Assembly (NCBI GenBank): GCA_029964075.1
Contig: CM057136.1
Coordinates: 8,308,001 to 8,372,000 of the forward strand
Source: Patiria pectinifera
Taxonomy: Eukaryota > Echinodermata > Asteroidea > Valvatida > Asterinidae
Reading direction: 5' to 3'
DNA: 64,000 nt
Below the pieces are notes generated by a model. That model saw nothing but the letters and a program-made list of their open reading frames with translations, had not been told where the DNA came from and ran no database searches. Below, one piece after another: positions 44,654 through 56,600 of the stretch. Each line of letters begins with the position of its first letter. The stretch's first letter is position 1. The translations under genes were made by a program, and so were the position numbers.

Positions 44654-47600
44654 CTGGAGATTCGAAACACAAACAAACGAACCGATAATTAAGTTATGGT
44701 TAGTCTGGTTCCCAGACTAAAAGATTCCGACTATTCCTGATGAATCTTAGGTCAGGTAGCCTCCGGTAATACAATGTATTACAATTTACATCACGTGACT
44801 AAAGCGGGAGGAATTCCTCCTTTTTCCGTAAATGTCCGAAGTTTGCCGAATTCATTTCGTCGACTATCGGATAGTGTCCGAGTATTTCCGAGTATAATAT
44901 AGGTTTTATTAACTGCTAATTGCTTATTAAAAACTTAAAAAACTAGTTGATAATTAATATCTTTTGCTTTTATTTAGAAAACTTGAAATTCAACGACGAT
45001 TTTGCACTCGGATCGTATACGAGGGGCGAACTTTTTGCTGCGTCATGCACTAGTTTGAATTTGACGACCGTTACCGGCATTTACCAAAACTCGGCGTGGT
45101 CTCAATTCGGCTCCGCCTGCTTACAGTGCTGTTTGGGTGTCTAACTTTGAAGATTCCAGGTCAAAATTAGTCAATGTTTTCTTACAGAAGTATTAAACTG
45201 TATATCATAACTGTATGATATATGAAGCAAGTGATTTATTTTAAAAAAAAACATGATCGGAACTTTAAAAGCTTTATGTGATAAAGCGAATTCGGAAACG
45301 AAGCCGAGCTTTGAAAAAGGGCCGTCAGTGTCGTCATGTTTATTTTTAGCCACGGAGGCTGCCTGACCTACAATTTAGACGTTTAGACGTCGGGGGAAAT
45401 TGTCAGGTCGGGGAACCAGACTAAGTTATGGTAAGGTTCGTAGCAAAAATTATTAGGGTTAGGGTTAGGGTTAGAGTTAGGGAACATAGGTATTGGGGAA
45501 CATAGGTATACACCCTAACCATTCATATGAATCACTCAGGGTTTTTTTTCTCAATATACTCGATTTGCCACATACAAAAATGGTGAACTTGGGCACAATC
45601 ATCCTGACTCACCCTGTACAGGACGAGTAAAAAAAAAAAGTGAAAACCAAATATCGGGACCATTGTTTTAGTGAAGTTCTGCTTGTAACACTTTCAAAAT
45701 CTAGGATATGAAAGCCCAATTCATAAGCTTTCTTTTAGTACAAGAATCATCTAGATCACTCATGTACTTTTCAAGTTACGGAATTTTAAACACAACCACC
45801 GTTTTAAAGTTCTATCCACGGATCACAAAAAAAAGGTGTGCGTTCTTTCAGCAAAACGAACACAATTCACACACATCCCTATGTTATTCGGTTTCGTTTT
45901 GCTTAAAAAACACTACCTTCTTGTGATCGATGGTTGTGTTTGATATTCCGTAACTCAAAAAGTACATGAGTGATTTGCATGCTTTCTATACCAAAAGAAA
46001 GCTTATGGATTGGGCTTTCATATCCTAGATTTTGAAAGTGCTACATGCAGGACTTCACTAAAACAATCGCCCCGACATTTAGGTTTCGCTTTTTTGGACT
46101 CATCCGGTACTTACGAACAATGGCCCAAGCGAGGAAATGATCCTCCCCTAAAAATATATTATCGCTATGAAACTGGTGATTGTCAAATAAAAGAAACAAA
46201 CATACTTATTTCTTTGAGGTGAACATCATCCGTCAAATGACGGTCTTTCCTGAGGGACACGGACATGGGCATAATCTCCGTCGAGTCCGAGGTGGGGAGC
46301 TGCAGCAGGGGCACGGCGCTGCTGATCGGAGCGGAGTCTTCGGCGGCGCTGTTCGAGCCCTCCGCGTCCGAACACTCCCCGTACGGTAAACAGGACAGGT
46401 CCAGATAGTCCTGCAGATCATCGAAAACAAATTCAATCTCGAGAACTGTCGCGCAATACAACTGAGACATAATGACGTCAATTAAGCTTTGTTTACATGA
46501 GTGCTTTCTTATGGGAGTTTGGTGGCTCATTGTGCCCACCTAGCTCCCACGGGAACGCCCATAATTTTGAGAACAAAGTGTGACGTCATTATGTTTCAGG
46601 GCCATAGGCAGTGTTGTAGTCCAAAATAAATTCATCACAGGCCCCATACAATTATCCCGGCACCATCTGTGACAGAGTGCACCCCATGTCCCTCTACCCT
46701 ACCCACGTCCTAGACTACTGTGTAGCACGCCCCCAAAGACATCTCAAATAGAATTCTGAGATTCTGGAAACACAAAGACCAACACACAAGAGGGGGGATC
46801 CCTCTGTCATATATCTTGCTACATATGTACCAATAAGTCATAAGTCAATTCCAAAGCCCAGTCACAATTAACATGGGATGAGCAATAACAGAGCAATGCT
46901 TTTGTAGCAGTTCACTTGAACAGCGTGTGACTTCAAATTAGTCTGGATGATGGACACGTGGTGCATTGTGAGGATATCGCAAGTCATCACTAGACCGGTG
47001 ACCAGTAATTCACAGGCCCTTTGGAAGTTACAGTCGCGAGAAACAGGAGTCAACAATCACTCATGAATGCTAGCTTGCGACTTCAATCAATCAATCAATC
47101 AATCCACTTCAATACCTGCAATAAGCCATTTGCGTGTTAAATCTGAATAAAATCTGGCACGCTGACTTAATCCAATGCTTTGCACTTTTTAAGTTTGCAT
47201 TCTCCCGACCAAAGAGACTGTTACTATATCATGTGGTTCGGGGCAAGCCTTATGCTAGCAACCCCAGCTCCGGCATGGTCTGGTGTCTTTGTGCCATTCT
47301 CACCCATTGTGAACAATGTATTGGTGCTGAGCGTCTCTCACGTAACTATGCAAGAGCTTGCCCCGAATCATGTGATTAGCAACAGTGTCTTTGGTCTGGA
47401 GAATTCAAGGTTAAAATGTGCCAAGCATTCTGAGCAAGTCAGTGTACCAGATGTTTTTCAAATGTAAATCCCAAAGGGTGTAGGTTACTCGCAAATGGCT
47501 TATTGGTCAAAAGGTTGCCTCTTGGCGTGAGTCTACATTATGTGGCACGATATGTGAAAGAGGGACCCCCCCCCCTCTTTTGTGTCGGTCATTGCGTTAC

Positions 47601-50600
47601 CAGAATCTCAGGATTTCTTGAGTATCTAGGGGGATGTGTTAGGTGGGGAGTCAGGTTGGCGTAGCGTACTTTCCTCGCCTTCCACCGCTGTGACCCGGGT
47701 TCGAATCCCGCCTGGGTCAATATGTTGCTTGGGTTTTCAGTCCCTACCTGATTCCGTGGGTTTTCCTCAGAATACTCTTCTGGGCTTTTCCTCCCACCTC
47801 TAAAACTGTAATTTCTTCACATTGTCTTCTCTTTACTGGGACCCATGGGAGATCAGTGGATTCCACTGAATGGACTACCCAGTTAAAATAAGAAATAAAT
47901 AAATAAATGAATAAATATAGGTAACAAATAGTCTAGGGTGTGTATAGCGTACTGGGAAATTGGGGGGGGGAGGGATACTGTCACATATCGTGTTGGTATG
48001 TGAGTTAAGGTGAACTTTCAACCGACAACAAAACTTACAGCATCTTTTTCCATGATCCGTTCCAACATGGTGCCGACTACTTCGAAATCCGGCCGGTCGT
48101 CGGGATCGCTCAGCCAGCACTTCTGCATTATATTATACCTAAAACAAATAAAGATACAACCCACCTTAATTTAATTGAAAGAAAAGTGAAGAAAACAGTT
48201 TGAGACTACTACACAGAACAGCTGTTTGGGTTGTTGTTAACAATGGAGACAAGCAGGCCTACTAAACGACCGTTTTCAGTAGTCCTGATTCATACGTAAG
48301 CACATGTAGTTGCAACCGATACTTTACAAACGAATAAAAAGAATCAAACGAACCTTAAAAACACGCAGAATAAAAAAATGTTACAATACGAATGAAAGAT
48401 CAGCCTGGGGCCAATTTCATAGAGCTGCTTAAGCACAAAATTTACTTAAGCACACAAACGTCTTGCTTAATAAAATCAGGTTACCGGCCAAAACTCCATG
48501 CGATTGTTATGCTAAGTAAACAACAGCTAAATACCAGTCACAAGCAATGTACATCACATGGAGTTTTGGCAATGTACATCACATGGAGTTTTGGCCGGTA
48601 ACCTAATTTTACTAAGCAATGTTTTTTCGTGCTTAAGCAAATTTTCTGCTTAAGCAGCTCTATGAAATTGGGCCTAGGCTAGGTAGTATCTCATACTGTA
48701 GGAACTCACTTAATCAAATTTAGCCTAAATATGCAATTTTTGAACGCATAAGGGCTCGAATACACTCCACCAAAAAAGAAAGTCCCCCCTTCCACTTTTT
48801 TCTGTCTAACTTTTTGTACAACTCATCAGTACAGAAATTCCTTAGCAATTGAGCCATACTCTTTACTTGGCCCAAAACAGTGATAATGTGTACACATTTA
48901 TGCAATTTATGACAAATACCGAAAACTGTTGTACTTTTGTATACATGGAAGTTGTGGTTCACACTCGCCGTGCATGTATACAAAAGTGAAACTTTTTTTT
49001 TGGTACCATTTGTCAAAAATTTCATAATTTTAAACACATTCTCACTGGTTTGGGCCAACAAAGGGCATGGCTGGATTGCTAAGGAATTTCTGTACTGATC
49101 AGTTGTAATTTGAGCAAGTTGTGACCAGTAGTTTTTGAGTTAGACAAAAAAGTATTAAGGGGGACTTTCTTTTTTGGTTGAGTGTATGACAACACTTTTG
49201 GGCTCAATGCTAAATTTCTTCATTACAGGTGATGTTTTTAACTGTCTGCACCCAGCAAAATTGCAACATTATGTATATGTACAGCGCCCTCATTTGCTAA
49301 AAAAATGCCAGTTTTTTTCTTACAGTTCTTCCGCGCAGCCGTCCGGTCGTTCTAGCCTGTAGCCTTGTCGTATCAGCTGGCAGAGTTTGTGAGACATGAT
49401 ACCGGGATACGGCATGGCGCCCATGGTCAGAATCTCCCAGAACAGAACACCAAACGACCAGCTAAAGTGGGCGGAAAAAGGCACGTAATTATAGGTATCG
49501 TTTGTAAAATATTGCAGCTTTCAGGTTTTTACCATCAACGCTGCTAACTGCACTAACGATTGACCTCATGTGTATAGCGCCCATTTTAGAGGGCAAGGCT
49601 TAGGCTGTAGAAATATGGATGGTAGATTTTCGTACATTCACTGTGAGTTATAATGTGAAAGAACTTCATGTAAGAGAGTCGCGACGCATAATAACCGGTC
49701 CACGATTTGAAGGGGAGGGGTGGGGGTCCCATCCGTCCCATATCTTGTTACAAATGAAAGTTTGAACTGTGTTGTTAAGGCCCCCCAAAAAAGTCTCTGG
49801 TTTTTGGTATGCGCGCGCGTCGCCGTAGCCATGCGCGTCGGCAAAATTAAAAAAAAAAAAATGTCAATGTAAGATGATGTCTCAAAACCACCAAACTCAC
49901 TGGTTTGACTGGAATCCTGCTGCTGCACAATTTTAATGTGTATTTTAAAAGGGGTTACGATCGAGTTTAAGCTTTATGTGGCTACTCTGGGCTCCCATAC
50001 ATTTTGCACTGAATTTAGTCGGCCATCACTTGCAGTCATCAGCCGACATTTGAAGGGAAAAAAAGTCAAAAAAAAAAAAAAAACCACGTTGCCGCACCAC
50101 TTTTGGGGCGAGCTCCATACCAGAAACCCGAGACTTTTTGTTTGGGCCTAATAGTTTTACAAAACATTTGGTATAGTTTCCAGCGATAAGACCTAAAGAT
50201 TAAAGTGACGATCTATATAGACCATGAGATTGCTTTTTTTTATTGGATACTGTGGTCACGTGATAAAACATTTTCAACTGACGGGTCTCGTCTGCACTGT
50301 ATGTATATCTCTTGAAATAAGAATGGCTTGAAAGCACGGACACCAACTGTTTAATGGGAAAATAAAGTGGAAAAAATGCTTAAATGTTGGGGTTGCCCGG
50401 TGGTTGCCTGGCGACATGACGTCACAGGGCACAATCGTCACAGGGCACAAGGGGGCAATCGTTACTGATAAGTAGGCATTCTATTAACCCTCGGAGTCGA
50501 GTGACCAAAAAAATCACACCGTGAAACCACATGGATAATTTTATCACCACACTGTTTCTAGGTCAATAACCCCCTCATGCACAAGATATAGGCAGGTCAC

Positions 50601-53600
50601 ATGGCCTTTGTGTGGGCCAGGATTGTTTACGACCTGTCTGAGCTCTGGACAGCACGAGGGGTTGACACGGAGAGATCGAGGGGTTGACACAGAGAGATCG
50701 GCGGCACATTTAAGGGGTTGGCCACTAAGATCTCCAATTACTGCACTGTATATTAGGGGTGAGGATTACATGGAATCTTGGCCTTATTGGCCCATTGAAA
50801 AACAAGTTATGACCATATTTGGAAAATGTGGAGAATTTTATCACCACGTGGACACACGGAGAGTTTAAACGTAGATATGTTTATACTTATTATTCATGTA
50901 CTCACTCAAGCTTTCATATAAATGGTACGAAAAACAACAAATGAATTAACAGAATAACAGGTAGGAAAATCATTTTTGAACTTACACGTCCGTTTTTGTT
51001 GTGTAAATATTGTCGAACAGTGACTCAGGCGCCATCCATTTCATTGGAATTCGACTCTGCAGGACAGAAAAATCATTTAATCGATTTAAGATAATGACAA
51101 TTTTTGTTTGCATTGAAGGGAATATATTCTTCTATGTCAAACACGGATGTTCCCACATGATTTAGTTCTGTCAACAAGCTTTAATAGTCTCAAATGGCCA
51201 AGCCCAGTAAAGCAAAATTGTGATTGAACAAGCAACTTTTTTTTTCCCAAGCAGCTTACGTATCTCTTATACGTAACATTGCTAGTGGTCCCCAAGGGCG
51301 GATCAAGAACACCATTTTTTTGGGGGGGGGCAAAAAAAATTTTGATCCCCCAAAAGGTGGGTCAAAAAAATTACAGCGTGGTGTTCGGGGCCCACTTATT
51401 AAGGGCCCCGAAATTTTTTTGGATTCTAGATGCTCTGTGGTGCGATCTGAGGCAATTTCTGACCACTTTAACCATGTTTTTTTAGGAAAAGATGGTGGTG
51501 TACTCATTGCCTGCCTTTACTGCGACGTCACATAAAAAAAAAAAAAAATGGTTTGTTTTTTTGGGGGGGGGGGGGGGGCATTGGCTCTCCCCCCCCCCCT
51601 TGACTGGTATCCTGTCCACCCACTGCGTCTTGCGAATGATCCAAAGTTACTGGGGGTTTCGCTCGTACCCGCCCGCCCTGCAAAGAGGACGCTGGGATAC
51701 TCTGATGAATTCACGCTCTGATTGGTTGGATTTTGCATGACCTGTGACCTACACGTCATCACGGTCATGACTCTACAAGGTTTGTAACGGCCGTTAAGAC
51801 TTATTCATTACTCTTTTATTCCAGTTTAGAGTTGTTTATTTTTTCGTTGAAAAGCGTAATAATGTAGGAAATTATCTGTGTAAAACTTATCTGTGTTGTA
51901 AATTAAAAAATTCCCATCACTTGCTCAGGCTCCGTTTTGAATCACGAACGGTCGGATTGCATTATGCAATGCTCAAAATGTTGTCCACATGGTCCGCAAT
52001 GAAACGGTATGGAATGCGTGCATTTCTATGGGAAGTTTTCGGATAGCATTTGCACACATTGTCTAACTGCAGTCTTGAACAGCTGCAGCCAGATGCTTTA
52101 TACGTAGGTCATAGGCCACTTCCTTCACAAGATTCTGTGAAGCTCATCAGAGTATCCCAGCGTCCTGTTTGCAGGGCGGGGGGTACGAGCGAAACTGGGG
52201 GTGGGCATTAGTCAGGGAGACCTTCAGGGAGTCAACTTCAAACGTATTCACGCGCCGCCGACGCCTGATGCTCAAGCGAAGATGCTGTGGCTAATAGCTT
52301 TGGCACATTTAGGAAGTCGTGCGTACTTCGCACGCGAACCAGTACAGTACAGTACGCACACGCTGTATGCCCCGCCTAAGGGGCTCTCAAAAGTGGTGCT
52401 GTGGTCCAATGGCTACGGTGTTCGACTCGTGTGCCGTGGTACATGGGTTCGAATCCTGACCATGGGAACATGGTGCTTGTGCTCTGGAGCAAGGCACTTT
52501 ACCAATATTGCTTCGTCCTTTGGATGTTGTGTAATGCACGTTAAAGAACCCAGTAACACTTATCGCTAAGAGAAGGGGTTTGCCCCGGTGTTTCTGGCAG
52601 TGGCTGCAATATGCGCCGCAGTACCTTGTAAACCAACATGAGCACCTAATTGTTTTAAAAGCGCACGGAGCCCGTTGAGGTCGTGCAATATCCATGACAC
52701 AAACGTCAAGTCGACTTTCATAATTTGGCCTGGAAGTCTCTCTGTGGAATTGTAAAGAATTGTCGAATGGCAAGGGAAACTCAACAGCCCGAATATTTCA
52801 CACTGAGACTGAACTGGATTTGAGTTCTAAATGAAAAGAAGGAACGGGTAAATTCAATGGTTGGAAAATTCACAAATCTTAGCCAAGAATCAAACAGTGT
52901 GACTGACAATATAATCATTTCTTGCCTTGGATATGTGATTTTGGGAAGGGATCAAACTACATCCTCTTGAGCAATTTCAAAATAGTATCACCTAGAATGG
53001 AAACCCACATAAATAAATTAATGGTAATCCTTACTTTTAGGACCCCGTTCCTATATATTAAGGGAAAGACTCACCAAAAACAGTTGACTAAATGACAATC
53101 AAAATGGACATTCTGATATTTCTTGACACATCTGAACGATTGGCAATGACACCTTCTTGAATATCAGCAGGTTTAATTTTGTGGAAAGAGGGCAGGGCTT
53201 TGATTTTAGAGGGATAAAAGACGAAATTGAGGGGTAAAAGACGATGATGACAACCAGAAAACAGACTCAAAAACCAAGATGGCAAACGTGAAAGCTCAAT
53301 GCAATGAAAGCGCGATGCTGATTGGCTGATAAAAAATAAACATCTTATTTATTTTTTTCAGCAGCCAATCAGCCACTCAGCATCATTTCATTATATAGCG
53401 CTTTCACTCGTGTTGTGAGAACTACAACACGCACGTCAGACTGCAAAAAAAGGTAGGAAAGTCACATTTTATTTGACAGTGCTTTCAAAATTACAACTAA
53501 CGTGAGTTTATATGAAGAGAAAAGACTGCATTAGCCTGCAAAAGTCATTTTGGTACTGGACAGCCATCTGCAAAAGTCAGTTTTGAACAGAACTCGTAGA

Positions 53601-56600
53601 AAATACAGGCGTCCTAAAGATAAGGATTACCAAATGAATAAAGAAAACCCCCGTTCTCACCTTGCTTGTCTTGACGTAGGTGCCACTCTCGTACAGATCT
53701 CTGGCCAGTCCAAAGTCCGACACCTTGATCACCATACCCTCGGCCACCAGGATATTCCTGGCCGCCAAATCTCGGTGGACAAGCTGAACGAGAGAACAAA
53801 AAGCCACAAATTGATTTTCGAAACCCTGCAGTGTGATGCCGGATTTTCTGCATATCATGCAATTTTTTTCCAACGATTGAGCGCGCTGTAATAACACCAT
53901 TTAAGGATACAAATCGTCAGGGCTTCACGAAGGGGAACAGCAACGCATGTTTTGGCAAAGTTTTTTGGTCAAAATCAGTTTAAATCAACAAAATCATGAG
54001 TCAATGTAGGTAAAATTTCACCTGAATCATATTTTGTGTTTTCACGAAGCGGCAAATTCAAAGTCTATCACGTTGCACTATGGGGCAAAAACAATGCACT
54101 TGCTGAATCTAAGCTTTCACACAGGGTATGGGTAATGGGCATTAGCAATTTGCCAAAACATCAGGCGTGTGGGATTTTGAGTTTTCAGGAACAGACGAAT
54201 CTCTATGGAGATCCATTAGTACACAATTTATTGTTTTATAATACTGTAAGTGGTATATATTCAAAGTTTAAGATCTCAGCTTACTATTGGTGTCAAAAAT
54301 TAGTCGACATGTGCTCTAAAAATAGGCGAAATCTTTATTTCAAAAAGTGACCAACTTAAAACTTGTTATTCTCAAACCACTGGTCAACACCCGTGGCCCG
54401 ATTCGTTCCCTTCGTGAAAACGCTGACGAAATAGACGTTTCAATTATTGATAGCTGAGCTCTTGGTATTAATTGGTACTTGTAGAAAATCTTCGTAAATT
54501 CTCCGTTAAGCAGGCCTACAAGAGAGTGGAATCTATGACTCGATTTTGAATGGTTATCGCATTGTACATGTTGTAGTTGCCTATAACTGTCACTTAAAGG
54601 TATAGTCCATCAGTTGTTATTTGTGCATTTTGTTTGTTTGAAGCAACAAACGTGCTCAAAAATCTAAAGAAGGGTGCTGAACAATTAACCTGATGAAGTT
54701 TCAGCTCAGCTTCGGCCATTGTCAGCTGTATATTCCGAGAAAAACAACATTCTAGGATCTCGACTTCAAATCAAAAGTTGCTGAATCATGTTTTAAAATT
54801 GGGCCTGAATTCAGTGTCTGAGACTCATTCTCACTGAGCCGATTGCAGCTACGCGATGTCGTGCACCGATCCGACATTCATAGGTTTGTAATCGATTGCA
54901 AACAAGTGCAATGGTCAATTGGGGCCAGTATTTGAGAAACAAACTACTAACGCAAATTTCCAACGGTGCATCTTAAGACGCACCGTTGGAAAGGCCTTCT
55001 TTCGTTGATTTCTTCAAAATGTCAGCTTGCCAGAAAGAATAATTTCACTGGGAGTTTATTCCCCTTACTATCTTTCAACCAAGTATGTTTTTCAACAATA
55101 ATTACGCCAGTTACTTTTTGGGTAGCTGCAATTGATGGACTCTGGCTTTAAACAGCTGGTGAGGACGAAAATAATAACAGTCTGACGAAGATGGTTTCAT
55201 ACCTTGACGCTTCTCGGAAGGAATAAGTGTTCAAGTGTTGATGTTGAGATATGGGTTCTCTCAAATTGTTGTTGTTGCCTTTCCTTGAAACCCTAGTTTC
55301 AGGCACCAGGATGTGACTAAAATCTATTGTGATAATGCGACGCGTGATTTTGAACAGGGCTGTAATCTGGTCGTTATCACGCCTCATTGGAGGGTGTTTG
55401 ACTTTGTGACTGGCTCCACAAAAAGCTATTACAACTGCTGTGCATTATCGTGTAATGGTCCGCTCAACATTGAGAGGGTGAACATTTTGTCAAAATGTGA
55501 TTTTCATTTTTTGTCATGAATGACATCTTTATTGCCTACAGTTTCAGGTTTCATTCACAGAAATGTTGATTTTGATGAATTAAGTGGAAAACAATAATTA
55601 TTTTGTGTGCACCGTTCTGTTGTTCTACAACAGAGCCAGCTATTTCAAAGCCTGTTTTCTCAGCTGTGTAATTTGAACTCCAAGGAAGTAATTAATATGC
55701 AAAAAAATTATGCGTCATATCTCCAGAACGGGAGGGGCTATGGGAGCTCTGATACCAAATGAAAGCTTACGTTCTGGGCTTTCCAACCATGCATATAACT
55801 CAATATCACTTTTTTGCGACATAATAAGGGAATAAATGTGTGTTCGGGAGGTATTATAACACTCTGTTTAAGACCGGTGGGAGTCTGGATGGGTGATGCC
55901 GAGGGTAATTATCACCCATCCAGACTCCAACCGGTCTTAAACAGAGTGTTTAATACCGACCGAACACATCTTTATTCCCATTCATAAATACCTTTTCGGT
56001 AAAAAAAAACAAAACTTTTCCCTTCCAAAAATCAAAACAAGTCAAGAACTAGACGTTGCCAACCATTTTGTTCAACAATTTTACTTCATGTTTTACAAAA
56101 CACCCCTCTGACTATAATATGGAATGCCCTTCCACAATTAGTTACCTTATAAGGACATTGGCGTACGCGTTGCGTGTACTGCGCGATGTCCCGCAAAACG
56201 CAGCTGGGCTGGTGTAGTGTGAATTTCGGACCATGAAATACTGATTCACTAGTAGTACATTGCGCATGCATACGTGAGGAATGTGAACGTTCAACGTTAC
56301 AAGGCATCGGATTTCATGGGAGTCCAAATTTCATGCAACACTGGAAAAGTGTTTAAGACCAGCTGGCCATGTCTTTATCATCCGTTTAAGACCGGCCACG
56401 TGACAGGCTCTCGACCAATAGGAATGCGTAAACTGTCTTAGGTATTTATGAATACCCTTTTTTGTGAAGCCGGTCACATTTAAGGCTGTCAGCATGTTGG
56501 TCACTGTCCTGGTTTTTGAGTAATCTCCACAAAGAAATCTTGCAGGTCTCCTTTGAACATTCTCAAGAGATCATATGGGATTCACTTTTTATTATATTCT

